A stretch of 64,000 nucleotides of DNA from Flavobacterium phragmitis (GCF_900112575.1 NZ_FOMH01000009.1:109289-173288); one strand, 5' to 3'. Shown: positions 54,205 to 64,000, numbered from the stretch's first letter. Program-made: numbers and translations. The notes: a model not told the origin generated them from the sequence alone.

Positions 54205-57200
54205 ATGTCTAACCGTAACCACATTTTTCTTTTCAAAAAAGACTTTCGACTTTGGACTTTCCAACTTTCGACTATTATCTTTTTTCTTCTCCTAGCAAGC
54301 ATCGTCTCTGCACAGGAAGTTCATAAAAAAGAATCCTTTCAGCCAACATTAGAATCCTCAAGACCTTGGGTGTATTGGTATTGGATGAAATCGGCGTATT
54401 CTAAACCCGGAATTACGGCCGATTTAGAAGCTATGAAACAAGCTGGAATTGCAGGCGCTTATTTAATGACTATCAAAGGTCCGTCAAATCCGCCATTGAT
54501 TGATCCACCAGTTTTACAGTTAAGTCCAGAGTTTTGGGATATGATTCATTGGGCTTTTAAAGAAGCAGATCGTTTAGGATTGAAACTGGCTTTTCACGGA
54601 GCTGACGGATTTGCCGTTGCTGGCGGGCCTTGGATTACACCAGAAATGTCAATGCAGAAAGTAGTCTGGTCAACAACTGAAATTTTAGGCGGTAAAAAAA
54701 TCACTTCAAAACTGCCAGTTCCATCACATTACAAAGACTATTATAAAGACATTGCCACTTTTGCGATTCCGATAAAAGAATACGAAATCACTTCGCAGAT
54801 GCAATTGCCAAAAGTGACGACATCCAACAATACAGATGCCTCGTTTTTGGCAGATCCTAAAAAAGACGAGAACTTTAAGTTTGCTGATGCAGGATGGATT
54901 CAGTACGAATTTGCACAGCCATTTACTTGTAAATCAATTGTCATTGAAACCAAAGGAAGAAACTTTCAGGCACAACGTCTGATTATAGAAGTGAGCGATG
55001 ACGGAGCTAATTTTAGATTCCACGAAAGAATGATTGCGCCACGTCACGGCTGGCAGGACATGGATTTCCCGAATACACATACGATTACGCCCGTAACAGC
55101 AAAATATTTCCGATTCGTTTATGATCCAAAAGGAACAGAACCTGGAGCAGAAGATTTGGATTTTGCGAAGTGGAAACAGAATCTGAAAGTGAGTAAAATT
55201 ACACTTTCGAACCAATCACTGATTAATAATTACGAAGGAAAATCGGGAGCAATCTGGCGTTTGACTCCACAGACTTCAGAAAAAGAAATATCAAATTCTG
55301 AAACATTCAAAAAATCTGAAATCATCAATATTTCGAATTTTGTTGATGCTGATGGAAACCTGAACTGGAAAGCGCCAAAAGGAAAATGGAAAATTATCCG
55401 AATGGGACACACTTCTACAGGACATGAAAATGCAACCGGAGGAGCAGGAAAAGGATTGGAAGTTGATAAATTTGATCCAGAATTAATTCGTTTTCAGTTG
55501 GATCATTGGTTTGGAGAAGCTGTTCGTTCGGCGGGCCCAGAACTGGCTTCAAAAGTGCTGGAAATCTTGCATTTTGACAGCTGGGAGTGCGGAAGCCAAA
55601 ATTGGTCTTCGGTTTTTCAGGCTGAATTTAAAAAGAGACGTGGTTATGATATTGTAGAGTATCTGCCAGTTATGGCTGGAATTCCAGTAGAAAGTGCCGA
55701 TTTCTCAGAGAAAGTTTTATACGATATTAGAAAAACAATTGCCGATTTAGTTGCCGATAGTTTTTACGGAACTGTCGCTCAGATTGCCAAAGAAAACAAC
55801 ATAAAATTAAGTGCCGAAAATGTGGCGCCAGTTGTAACCAGCGATGCATTGCTTCATTACAAATATGTCGATTATCCAAGTGGAGAATTTTGGCTGAAAA
55901 GCCCAACCCACGACAAACCTTTTGATATGGTCGATGCCATTTCGGGCGGACATATTTACGGAAAAGATATTATTCAGGCCGAATCTTTTACGGCTCTGCG
56001 TATGGATTGGGACGAACATCCCGGAAATCTAAAAACAACAGCTGACCGAAATTATGCTTTAGGGATTAATCGTTTATTCTATCACGTTTTTGTGCATAAT
56101 CCGTGGACGGATAGAAAACCGGGAATGACTTTAGATGATATCGGGACTTTTTTCCAAAGAGACCAAACTTGGTGGAAACCCGGAAAAGCATGGTTTGATT
56201 ATTGCCAAAGAGTGCAGTTTCAATTGCAAAAAGGAAAACCTGTGATTGATCTGGCGGTTTTTATTGGTGAAGATTTTCCTTCCCGTTCTTTTGTTCCAGA
56301 TCGTTTGGTTCCTTTTATTCCGAATGTTTTCGGAAAAGAAAGATTGGAAAGCGAGAAAATCCGTTTAGAAAATGAAGGCCAACCAACGGCAAAAATGCCA
56401 AAAGAAGTGACCTATTCTAAAAATATCACTGATTTATCACAATGGATTAACCCGCTAAATGGTTACCAATATGATTCATTTAATGCCGATGTTTTAATTA
56501 ATCGTGCGAAAGTGGTGAAGGGAAAAATTTCGTTTGATGGCGGAATTGAATATGGCGCTTTATTCTTTCCCGGAAGTCATAAAATGGCACCAAATAAGAT
56601 GCTTTCTTTGGCTTCCGCCGAAAAAATCCTCCAATTACTAAAAGATGGAGCTACGATTTTTGTAGATGAAAAACCGAATCTTCAGCCAGGAATACATTCT
56701 GAAGCAGATCAAAAGAAGTGGCAGAATGTAATTGATCAAATCTGGAATAATGCCAATTCAGAAACATGGAAAATAGGAAAAGGAACGGTTGTCAAATTAC
56801 CGTATTTAGGAAACGATTTTGCTTCAATCGGAATTACTCAGGATATTTATTTTCCAAACCTAAACCGTGCTGATGCCGAAACATTAGCTTGGGCGCATCG
56901 TAAATTGGATACCGAAGATATTTATTTCATTTCCAATCAAAAAGCAGAAAAACGTGTATTTGAGGCGTCTTTCAGAATTTCAGGAAAAGTACCGCAATGG
57001 TACAATCCCGTTACAAATCAAACTTCGGATTTAGCCAATTGGAAAATAGAAAACGGAAGAACAATTGTTTCGATAAGTTTGGATGCCAACGAATCTGGTT
57101 TTGTGATTTTTAAAGAAGAAACAAAAGAAATTTCTGTAAAAAGAAAATTAGCCGAATTTGAGAAAGTTCAGACTTTAGATGAAAATTGGGAATTGCAATT

Positions 57201-57642
57201 TGACCCCGCTTTTAAAGGGCCAAAAGAAGTGGTGAAAACAAAGAAACTTTTCGATTGGAGTACTTCTGAAAATGATCAAATTAAATATTATTCAGGAACT
57301 GTGATTTATAGAAAGGATTTTGTTTGGAAAGGAAAAAGCGCAGATAAAATCTGGCTAGATTTGGGTGAAATTGCCAATATCGGAGAAGTAGTTATTAATA
57401 ATATTCACTGCGGAACACTTTGGACATTTCCTTATAAAGCGGATATTTCGAAAGTACTCAAAAAAGGTAAAAATGAAATTGTAATTATAATCACAAATAC
57501 CTGGGCAAATAGATTAATTGGCGATCAAAAATTACCAAAAGAAGAAAGATTAACATGGACAACAGCGCCATTCCGATTAGAGGGAGAGCCGTTGTTGAAA
57601 GCGGGATTGTTAGGTCCAGTTACGATTTTACAAGAGAAATAA
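54205..57642 (+). CDS. Alpha-L-rhamnosidase, GH106 family
   Basis: 1145 residues with a long N-terminal signal region (IIFFLLLASIVSAQ). GH106 signature near the start: SSRPWVYWYWMKSAYSKPGI and TADLEAMKQAGIAGAYLM, then FHGADGFAVAGGPWITPEMS, LHFDSWECGSQNWSS (likely containing a catalytic acid) and ISAENV-type KLSAENVAPVV with HIYGKDIIQAESFTALRMDW. C-terminal sandwich domain WLDLGEIANIGEVVINNIHC. GH106 hydrolyses L-rhamnosyl bonds in rhamnogalacturonan side chains, complementing GH78. Confidence 0.9.
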   Translation: MSNRNHIFLFKKDFRLWTFQLSTIIFFLLLASIVSAQEVHKKESFQPTLESSRPWVYWYWMKSAYSKPGITADLEAMKQAGIAGAYLMTIKGPSNPPLIDPPVLQLSPEFWDMIHWAFKEADRLGLKLAFHGADGFAVAGGPWITPEMSMQKVVWSTTEILGGKKITSKLPVPSHYKDYYKDIATFAIPIKEYEITSQMQLPKVTTSNNTDASFLADPKKDENFKFADAGWIQYEFAQPFTCKSIVIETKGRNFQAQRLIIEVSDDGANFRFHERMIAPRHGWQDMDFPNTHTITPVTAKYFRFVYDPKGTEPGAEDLDFAKWKQNLKVSKITLSNQSLINNYEGKSGAIWRLTPQTSEKEISNSETFKKSEIINISNFVDADGNLNWKAPKGKWKIIRMGHTSTGHENATGGAGKGLEVDKFDPELIRFQLDHWFGEAVRSAGPELASKVLEILHFDSWECGSQNWSSVFQAEFKKRRGYDIVEYLPVMAGIPVESADFSEKVLYDIRKTIADLVADSFYGTVAQIAKENNIKLSAENVAPVVTSDALLHYKYVDYPSGEFWLKSPTHDKPFDMVDAISGGHIYGKDIIQAESFTALRMDWDEHPGNLKTTADRNYALGINRLFYHVFVHNPWTDRKPGMTLDDIGTFFQRDQTWWKPGKAWFDYCQRVQFQLQKGKPVIDLAVFIGEDFPSRSFVPDRLVPFIPNVFGKERLESEKIRLENEGQPTAKMPKEVTYSKNITDLSQWINPLNGYQYDSFNADVLINRAKVVKGKISFDGGIEYGALFFPGSHKMAPNKMLSLASAEKILQLLKDGATIFVDEKPNLQPGIHSEADQKKWQNVIDQIWNNANSETWKIGKGTVVKLPYLGNDFASIGITQDIYFPNLNRADAETLAWAHRKLDTEDIYFISNQKAEKRVFEASFRISGKVPQWYNPVTNQTSDLANWKIENGRTIVSISLDANESGFVIFKEETKEISVKRKLAEFEKVQTLDENWELQFDPAFKGPKEVVKTKKLFDWSTSENDQIKYYSGTVIYRKDFVWKGKSADKIWLDLGEIANIGEVVINNIHCGTLWTFPYKADISKVLKKGKNEIVIIITNTWANRLIGDQKLPKEERLTWTTAPFRLEGEPLLKAGLLGPVTILQEK

Positions 57643-57675
57643 ATGTTATCCACAGATTAAAAGGATTATTTGGAT

Positions 57676-57742
57676 TGTCACCCTGAGCGAAGTCGAAGGG
57701 CGCTCCAATTGGAATCGGGCTTCGACTTCGCTCAGCCTGACA
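57676..57742. repeat. REP-like palindrome ('ctgagcgaagtcgaag')
   Basis: Arms tgtcaccctgagcgaagtcg and cgacttcgctcagcctgaca, nearly perfect, with a 20-base loop. Between GH106 and the esterase gene. Confidence 0.65.
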
Positions 57743-57801
57743 TAACTAAAACTAATAAGCCTTTTTTAATCATTTAATCTGTGGCAAAAAATAAATAAAA
57801 A

Positions 57802-59226
57802 ATGAAAAATTCAATTATTGCATTATTAACGATTTTAGCAAGCTTTCAAATCAATGCCAAAATCAAACTGCCGGCCTTGTTTACGGACAACATGATGTTG
57901 CAACAAAAATCAAGTGCACCAATTTGGGGCTGGGCAGAAAAGAATGCTAATGTCGTAATCAAAACTTCATGGGATTCTAAAACCTACAAGCTGAAAGCCG
58001 ATGCGTCAGGAAAGTGGAAAACGGAATTACAAACTTCCACTTTCGGCGGACCATACACGATTGAAGTTTCAGAAGGAAATGAAAAAGTAACCATCAAAAA
58101 TGTTTTGTTGGGCGAAGTATGGCTTTGTTCTGGACAGTCGAATATGGAAATGCCTTTGAAAGGATTTCAGGGACAGCCTGTTAAAAACGGAAACGAAATC
58201 ATCGTAAGATCAACCAATAAGAATATCCGTTTGATTACAATTCCTCGTGCAACCGTTTTAGAACCATTGCAAGATTTCGAAGGGAAATGGGAAGAAGCTT
58301 CTCCAAAATCAACATCCAATTTTAGTGCTACGGCTTGGTATTTTGGGTCGCTTTTACAGGAAGTTTTAGATGTTCCTGTGGGATTGATTCATGTTGCATA
58401 CGGAGGTTCAAGCATGGAAGCGTGGATGAATCAGGAAATGCTTAAAGATTTCACCAGCGCTAAGATTCCAACTACAAAAGAAGAATTAGCAAAAGATCCA
58501 AATCGTGTGCCGACGACTTTGTTTAACGGAATGCTTTCGCCTGTAATTGGTTACGGAATCAAAGGCTGTATCTGGTATCAAGGGGAATCGAATTACGAAA
58601 GAGCTTATGAATATACTGCTTTAATGAAGAAAATGGTCAGCAGTTGGAGAGCGTTATGGAAACAGGGAGATTTCCCGTTTTATTATGCGCAGATTGCACC
58701 GTTTAATTATGCTTCTTTTCATCCAAAAGATTATTTAGAAAAATACAATTCGGCTTATTTGAGAGAAGCGCAGTTTAAGGCTTCAAAGGAAATTCAGAAT
58801 TCGGCAATGGCAGTTTTAATGGATGTTGGAGAAGAAAATAACATTCACCCAATGGACAAAGAAAAAGGCGGAAACCGATTGGCTTTTCAGGCTTTGGCCA
58901 GAACGTACGGAATTGAAGGTTTTGAATTCGAAAGTCCGAAATACAAATCGATGGAAATTAAAGATGGCACTGTAACCGTTTCTTTTGATGATGTTAATAA
59001 CGGAATTACATCTTATGATAAAGAAGTTTTAGGTTTTGAAATCGCAGGAGAAGACAAAGTTTTTTATCCGGCAAAAACGGTAGTGAGAAGAAAATCAGTG
59101 GTTCTGACTTCTGATAAAGTAAAAAATCCAGTGGCAGTTCGTTATTTATGGAAAGATTTCGCTAAAGCGGAATTGTTTAGCGCGGGAGGTTTGCCGGTTT
59201 CTTCGTTTAGAACAGATGAGTGGTAA
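57802..59226 (+). CDS. SGNH-type acetylesterase (sialate O-acetylesterase family)
   Basis: 474 residues with a signal peptide (LLTILASFQINAK). SGNH blocks: WLCSGQSNMEMPLKG with the nucleophile Ser in GQSN, GLIHVAYGGSSMEAW, CIWYQGESNYERAYEY, and DVGEENNIHPMDKEKGGNRL with the catalytic His-Pro. Family enzymes deacetylate sialic acids or plant polysaccharides; in this neighbourhood rhamnogalacturonan acetyl groups are the likely target. Follows GH106 across a repeat. Confidence 0.85.
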   Translation: MKNSIIALLTILASFQINAKIKLPALFTDNMMLQQKSSAPIWGWAEKNANVVIKTSWDSKTYKLKADASGKWKTELQTSTFGGPYTIEVSEGNEKVTIKNVLLGEVWLCSGQSNMEMPLKGFQGQPVKNGNEIIVRSTNKNIRLITIPRATVLEPLQDFEGKWEEASPKSTSNFSATAWYFGSLLQEVLDVPVGLIHVAYGGSSMEAWMNQEMLKDFTSAKIPTTKEELAKDPNRVPTTLFNGMLSPVIGYGIKGCIWYQGESNYERAYEYTALMKKMVSSWRALWKQGDFPFYYAQIAPFNYASFHPKDYLEKYNSAYLREAQFKASKEIQNSAMAVLMDVGEENNIHPMDKEKGGNRLAFQALARTYGIEGFEFESPKYKSMEIKDGTVTVSFDDVNNGITSYDKEVLGFEIAGEDKVFYPAKTVVRRKSVVLTSDKVKNPVAVRYLWKDFAKAELFSAGGLPVSSFRTDEW

Positions 59227-59238
59227 TACGCACGCTCT

Positions 59239-59508
59239 AGTGTAAGGTTTTCAAAACCTTGTAGGTATGATTGAGTTATTAGTTTGAAGTCTGGTTTGTC
59301 ATTTCGACTGAAAGGAGAAATCACACTCGTAAATAGACAAAGATTGAAGATGTTCTATGTGGAGTTTCTAGTGAAGATTTGCTTCGCCAGTTCGCTATCG
59401 CTCGGGTCTCCTTCGTCGAAATGACAAAAAATGAGAATAAATCTGCAGAATCTGCGAGAGAAAATTAAAAAAATAAATACCTACAAGGTTTTGAAAACCT
59501 TGCAGGAA
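59239..59508. repeat. REP-like block before the DUF5703 gene
   Basis: 59295-59429 is another tttcgactgaaagga palindrome. Two copies of the small palindrome aaggttt(t/c)-aaaacctt flank it at about 59243-59260 and 59485-59503. Gene-free. Confidence 0.65.
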
Positions 59509-59517
59509 AACGAAAAA

Positions 59518-61845
59518 ATGAAATACATAAAATACATCCTTCTCTTCACAACGCTTTGCCTCAAAGCGCAAATTCCTACGCTTGAGAATTACAATCAGGT
59601 TTGGACAACGCAGAGTCAGAATTCATCAGAATCGATGCCTTTGGGAGGCGGGGATATTGGTATGAATGTCTGGGTTGAGAAAGGCGATTTGTATTTCTAT
59701 TTTTCACGAAGCGGTACTTTCGACGAACATAATACTTTATTGAAATTAGGAAGAGTAAAAGTGACGTTAAGCCCGAATCCGTTTGAAGAGAAAGATGGTT
59801 TTCATCAGGAATTAAAACTGAAAGACGGTTATGTTTTGGTTGGACAAAACGATACTAAAATAAAACTTTGGGTAGATGTTTTTAAACCGATTATCCATGT
59901 TGATTTAGAAAGTAAAAATACGTTGAAAATGACAGCTTCTTATGAAAGTTGGCGTTATCAAAACCGTTATCCGAAAGGAAAAGAAAACAATGCCAATTCT
60001 TATAAATGGGCACCTCAAGGAGAACTTATTACGTATAAAGATTCTATTTTATTTGAAAATAACGGAATCAAATTTTACCACAGAAACAGAGAAAATACGG
60101 TTTTTGACGTTGCGGTAAAACAACAAAAAATGGAATCGGTTAAAGATCAAATGATGAATCCGATTTCGAATCTGACTTTCGGTGGATTCATGAAAGGTGA
60201 TAACTTAAAACCAGACGGAACATATCTTGGAAAATACCAATCTACCGATTTTAAAGGATTTAATTTATCAAGTGTAAAACCTTCAAAAAAGCATTCACTA
60301 GAAATTTATTTGAATACGAATCAATCTGATTTTTCGACTTGGAATGCCGGATTAAAAAGCCTGATTTCGGCCAATAAAAATAATTTCAAACAAGCAGAAA
60401 AGAACACTCAAAAATGGTGGAATAATTTCTGGAATCGCAGTTTTATTTTCACTCAAAAAAATCAATCGATTGCCAAAGATTCAGTCTATCAAATTGGACA
60501 GAATTATCAATTGTTTCGATATATTCTCGGATGCAATGCGTACGGAAAATATCCAACGAAATTTAACGGCGGACTTTTTACGGTTGATCCCGTTTACACC
60601 AATAAAGACCTAGATTTTACACCCGATTTTAGAAATTGGGGAGGAGGAACAATGACAGCTCAAAATCAGCGATTGGTTTATTTCGGGATGGTAAAAAGCG
60701 GTGATTTTGATATGATGAAATCACAATTGGACTATTACCTGAGCCTTCAAAAAAATGCTGAATTAAGAAGCAAAGTTTACTGGAAACATAATGGTGCATC
60801 ATTCACAGAGCAATTAGAAAACTTTGGACTTCCAAATCCAGCTGAATACGAATGGAAACGCCCAGCAGATTACGATCCGGGAATGGAATACAATGCGTGG
60901 TTAGAATATGAATGGGACACGGTTTTAGAGTTTTGCCAGATGATGTTACAGCAGAAAGAATATGCTGGAGAAGATATTCAGAAATACAATCAATTCATCA
61001 TCAGCTGTCTTCGATTTTTTGATGAACATTATCAATATTTAGCCAAACAAAGAGGAAGAAAGGCTTTGGACGGAAATGGAAAATTGGTTTTATATCCTGG
61101 TTCAGGAGCAGAGACTTATAAAATGGCGAATAATGCTAATAGTACCATTTCGGCGTTGCAAGTTATTACAGAAAGTCTTTTAAACCTTTCAGGAAATCAA
61201 TTGTCAAAAGAAGACTTGGAATATTTAAAAGGATTTCAAAACCGAATTCCGCCTTTAAATTTTGGACAGATTGAAAATCATAAAGTTTTACTTCCTGCTA
61301 AAACTTGGGAAAGAGTTAATAATTCGGAAGTTCCACAATTATATCCTGTTTATCCCTGGGGAATTTACGGTGTTGGAAAACAAGATTTGAAAACGGCATT
61401 AAATACTTGGAAATACGATCCTGATGCTTTAAAATTTAGAAGTCATGTAGGTTGGAAACAAGATAATATTTTTTCGGCTCGTTTGGGTTTAACCAAAGAG
61501 GCGATGAAATACAATACGCTTAAAATGGCTAATTCAGAAAGACGTTTTCCAGCATTTTGGGGACCTGGATTTGACTGGGTTCCAGATCATAATTGGGGCG
61601 GATCGGGAATGATTGGCATGCAGGAAATGCTTTTGCAGGAAGCAGACGGGAAAATTTACCTTTTTCCGGCATGGCCAAAAGAGTGGAACGTTCATTTTAA
61701 ATTACATGCCAAACAAAATACTACAATTGAAGCCGAACTCCTAAATGGAGAATTGAAGGTTTTAAAAGTTATTCCAGAAGAACGAAAAAAAGACATTATA
61801 AATCTGCTCGGAAAATCTGAAGCAGAGAAAACGAAATTAAACTAA
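59518..61845 (+). CDS. DUF5703-type putative glycoside hydrolase
   Basis: 775 residues from MKYIKYILLFTTLCLKAQ, a clean signal peptide; an in-frame ATG 87 bases upstream lies in repeats and would bury the signal. N-terminal domain has SMPLGGGDIGMNVWVEKGDL and FYFSRSGTFDEHNTLLKLGR, the DUF5703 pattern. Then an (alpha/alpha)6-like barrel with LFRYILGCNAYGKYPTKFNG, WGGGTMTAQNQRLVYFGM, WKHNGASFTEQLENFG and a C-terminal beta-domain GKIYLFPAWPKEWNVHF. The GH95/GH65-like layout suggests a glycosidase; substrate unknown. Confidence 0.75.
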   Translation: MKYIKYILLFTTLCLKAQIPTLENYNQVWTTQSQNSSESMPLGGGDIGMNVWVEKGDLYFYFSRSGTFDEHNTLLKLGRVKVTLSPNPFEEKDGFHQELKLKDGYVLVGQNDTKIKLWVDVFKPIIHVDLESKNTLKMTASYESWRYQNRYPKGKENNANSYKWAPQGELITYKDSILFENNGIKFYHRNRENTVFDVAVKQQKMESVKDQMMNPISNLTFGGFMKGDNLKPDGTYLGKYQSTDFKGFNLSSVKPSKKHSLEIYLNTNQSDFSTWNAGLKSLISANKNNFKQAEKNTQKWWNNFWNRSFIFTQKNQSIAKDSVYQIGQNYQLFRYILGCNAYGKYPTKFNGGLFTVDPVYTNKDLDFTPDFRNWGGGTMTAQNQRLVYFGMVKSGDFDMMKSQLDYYLSLQKNAELRSKVYWKHNGASFTEQLENFGLPNPAEYEWKRPADYDPGMEYNAWLEYEWDTVLEFCQMMLQQKEYAGEDIQKYNQFIISCLRFFDEHYQYLAKQRGRKALDGNGKLVLYPGSGAETYKMANNANSTISALQVITESLLNLSGNQLSKEDLEYLKGFQNRIPPLNFGQIENHKVLLPAKTWERVNNSEVPQLYPVYPWGIYGVGKQDLKTALNTWKYDPDALKFRSHVGWKQDNIFSARLGLTKEAMKYNTLKMANSERRFPAFWGPGFDWVPDHNWGGSGMIGMQEMLLQEADGKIYLFPAWPKEWNVHFKLHAKQNTTIEAELLNGELKVLKVIPEERKKDIINLLGKSEAEKTKLN

Positions 61846-61860
61846 CTATTACAATCAAAA

Positions 61861-64000
61861 ATGATAAAGAAATTAATAAGTGGTGCTCTTTTGTCCATAC
61901 TTTTAACCACAAACGGACAAGCACAATCAGCTCAAAATACTGATAAACAAATTGTAAAAGTTGACTTTGACTTTTTTCAAAGAAGACTAGAAGAAGTCCA
62001 TGATCCTAGTTATGATTCTTGGGTGATTAATGAAGGAAAAGAAGCCGAAAAATCATTTAATAATGTGTCATTTAAGTTAAAAGGAAACTTTACTTCAAAG
62101 TGGTATAAAGTAGGAATGAGTGCTCCGTTTTACAACAAATTAGGAAGCGATGGTTTGGTTACTTCCGAAAATTTAGAATTGAAAATCAGCGGATTGAAAG
62201 CAGGAAAACATACGCTTTTGACGTTTCATAACGCTTTTGATGTCATTACAGGGAAAACTTTTTCTCCAATCAAAATCTATGTAAACGGAAAACTTCAGGA
62301 AACCGTAAATGCCAGCCAGAGAGCTAATGCTAAAATTGATGCTTCGATGGCATATATTGCTTTTAATGCTGAAAAAGGCAAAGATGTAATCGTTCGTTTT
62401 GAAATTGATCCGACTTCCAACCCTGATATTGTAAAACAAATTGTCATTAACGGTTTCGAAATTGATACGCCAAATTTGATGAATCAGGCACGTACTCCAG
62501 AACCAAAAAACAGAGAGGAACATGTTGAAGTAGGCAAAACTTTAACCCTAAAATGGGATGCTGTAAAAAACGTAGCATCGCATAAAATTTATTTTGGTGA
62601 AGATAAAAATGCTGTTGAAAATGCAACAGAAAGTTCAAAAGAATTTAAAGGAAAATTAACCGATAAATCTTTTACAGTTTCTGATTTATATAGTGGAACA
62701 ACTTATTACTGGAGAGTCGATGAAGTAGATAATAATGGCGAAGTGACATTAGGAAATGTTTGGTCGTTTAAACCTGCTCAATTGGCGTTTCCTGGTGCAG
62801 AAGGATATGGAAGATATGCTGTTGGTGGACGTGGCGGAAAAGTAATTGAAGTAACGAATTTAAATGACGACGGACCCGGAAGTTTACGTGAAGCGATTAA
62901 TCAGGAAATTGGGCCAAGAACCATTGTTTTCAATGTTTCGGGAAATATCAAGTTAGCTTCGAGATTAGTAGCAAATCAGCCATATATTACGATTGCAGGA
63001 CAAACCGCTCCGGGAGAAGGAATTACAATTAGCAGAGCGCCAATTGGATTAACAGGAAATGATGGTGTAATCCGATTTTTAAAGGTAAGAATCGGTGGCG
63101 GAACGACTTTTGACGGAATGGGATTAACAGGTGCCGATTATAGTATTATTGATCATTGCTCAATTAGCTGGACGATCGATGAATCGTTTAGTTCGCGAGG
63201 AGCACATCATATTACATTACAAAGAACATTAATTTCAGAAGCTTTAAACGTGGCTGGCCATGATAAATACGAAGCAGGAAAAATGCATGGTTATGCTGCT
63301 ACAATTGGCGGTGATATTGGTAGTTTTCATCATAATTTACTGGCTCATAATTATGGAAGAAACTGGAGTATTGGCGGCGGTTTAAGTGGTGACGGATTTT
63401 ATACTGGTAGATTAGATATCACTAATAACGTAGTTTACAACTGGGGAAAAAGAACAACTGATGGTGGTGCAAACGAGGTAAATTTTGTCAATAATTACTA
63501 TAAACCGGGTGCTTCAACTGGAATTTTTGTAGCGTTAAATGCACAGCATGAAGGCGTTGGAAAAGGAATGCAGCGTTATTATTTTGATGGGAATGTTATG
63601 CCGGGTTATTTTGACGAGAAATCTCAGGAGAAAGGAAGAAAATCTACTGTCACCAATAGAGAAAAAGTGGAATATGAGACTTTCGTAGACAAGCCATTTT
63701 TCCCTTCTTATGTAAATACACAATCTGCTAAAGGAGCTTATAAAAATGTACTTTCGGATGTAGGTGCCAATCAGCCGTTTTTTGATAAACACGATAACCG
63801 AATCATCGATGAAACTTTAAAAGGAACTTTCACTTATAAAGGCAGTAAAAGCGGTTTAGGCGGAATGATCGATAATGAACAAGATGCTGGAGGATGGCCA
63901 AATTTCGCTTCAGAAACTCGTCCAGCAGATTGGGATACCGATCATGATGGTTTGCCAAATTGGTGGGAAAAAGCTTTTGGTTTAAATGAAAATTCAGCTT
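61861..64000 (+). CDS. Pectate lyase, PL1 family, with FN3 domain (partial, runs off window)
   Basis: 713 residues visible, open at the right edge. Signal peptide SGALLSILLTTNGQAQ; beta-sandwich domain about 30-200; fibronectin III about 206-305 (LTLKWDAVKNVASHKIYFGE, TTYYWRVDEVDNNG); PL1 beta-helix from 308: FPGAEGYGRYAVGGRGGK, NLNDDGPGSLREAI, ITIAGQTAPGEGITI, IIDHCSISWTIDESFSSRG. Near the end DWDTDHDGLPNWWEKAFGLN is a Ca-binding-type repeat that often precedes a secretion tail. Starts 15 bases after the DUF5703 gene, so co-transcribed. Confidence 0.9.
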   Translation, partial: MIKKLISGALLSILLTTNGQAQSAQNTDKQIVKVDFDFFQRRLEEVHDPSYDSWVINEGKEAEKSFNNVSFKLKGNFTSKWYKVGMSAPFYNKLGSDGLVTSENLELKISGLKAGKHTLLTFHNAFDVITGKTFSPIKIYVNGKLQETVNASQRANAKIDASMAYIAFNAEKGKDVIVRFEIDPTSNPDIVKQIVINGFEIDTPNLMNQARTPEPKNREEHVEVGKTLTLKWDAVKNVASHKIYFGEDKNAVENATESSKEFKGKLTDKSFTVSDLYSGTTYYWRVDEVDNNGEVTLGNVWSFKPAQLAFPGAEGYGRYAVGGRGGKVIEVTNLNDDGPGSLREAINQEIGPRTIVFNVSGNIKLASRLVANQPYITIAGQTAPGEGITISRAPIGLTGNDGVIRFLKVRIGGGTTFDGMGLTGADYSIIDHCSISWTIDESFSSRGAHHITLQRTLISEALNVAGHDKYEAGKMHGYAATIGGDIGSFHHNLLAHNYGRNWSIGGGLSGDGFYTGRLDITNNVVYNWGKRTTDGGANEVNFVNNYYKPGASTGIFVALNAQHEGVGKGMQRYYFDGNVMPGYFDEKSQEKGRKSTVTNREKVEYETFVDKPFFPSYVNTQSAKGAYKNVLSDVGANQPFFDKHDNRIIDETLKGTFTYKGSKSGLGGMIDNEQDAGGWPNFASETRPADWDTDHDGLPNWWEKAFGLNENSA

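Overview
The window looks like a chromosome segment of a Flavobacterium-type Bacteroidota. The evidence is low G+C, short A/T-rich Shine-Dalgarno-poor leaders, at least one promoter of the TTG-N19-TANNTTTG type, many lipoprotein signal peptides with Ser/Ala-Cys boxes, Bacteroidota-style glycan genes (GH28, PL10, GH78, GH106, GH2, PL1, DUF5703) and abundant REP-like palindromes between genes. No tRNA, rRNA, insertion sequence or CRISPR array was seen.

Layout. (1) 17-5313: a tight one-strand run of eight small genes. Two are SUKH (SMI1/KNR4), one DUF1963, one DKNYY-like and one Imm19-like, with a PTH2-like protein, a lipoprotein and an unknown among them. It reads as a poly-immunity locus without a visible toxin. 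(2) 5671-8893: two secreted thioredoxin-fold proteins, a PQQ-type sugar dehydrogenase lipoprotein and a DUF3861 protein. (3) 8913-16722: a LytS/LytTR two-component pair divergent from a complete RND efflux operon (MFP, HAE1 pump, outer-membrane factor). (4) 17070-17543: a small secreted protein. (5) 17913-30151: two divergent sugar-catabolism operons. The leftward one encodes two signal-less solute-binding proteins, two class III CoA-transferases, a Gfo/Idh/MocA oxidoreductase, a MaoC protein and a FucP-type symporter. The rightward one encodes an FAH-family hydrolase, a Zn-dehydrogenase, an SDR resembling L-fucose dehydrogenase and an L-fuconolactonase-like amidohydrolase. Together they resemble an oxidative L-fucose (or L-rhamnose) pathway lacking a recognisable acid-sugar dehydratase.

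(6) 30517-39028 and 44873-64000: a pectin / rhamnogalacturonan locus. It holds PL10, GH28, a GH141-like beta-helix enzyme fused to a mutarotase-like domain, a Gfo/Idh oxidoreductase with a sodium symporter, GH78, two beta-propeller proteins, GH2, GH106, an SGNH esterase, a DUF5703 protein and a PL1 lyase cut by the window edge. No SusC/SusD pair or dedicated pectin sensor lies inside the window. (7) 39133-44432, between the two halves: a small Cas2/VapD-like-fold candidate, an XRE regulator remnant, a GNAT-plus-small-basic-protein pair, a phosphatidylserine-decarboxylase-family enzyme with the extra N-terminal domain, and an Fsr-type MFS exporter divergent from an AraC regulator.

The working picture is that secreted lyases and rhamnosidases/fucosidases open pectic side chains, releasing deoxysugars that FucP and the sodium symporter could import. 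The cytoplasmic oxidative pathway at 18-30 kb would then degrade them. The least explained parts are the paired CoA-transferase/cytoplasmic binding-protein genes and the glycosidase-mutarotase fusion.
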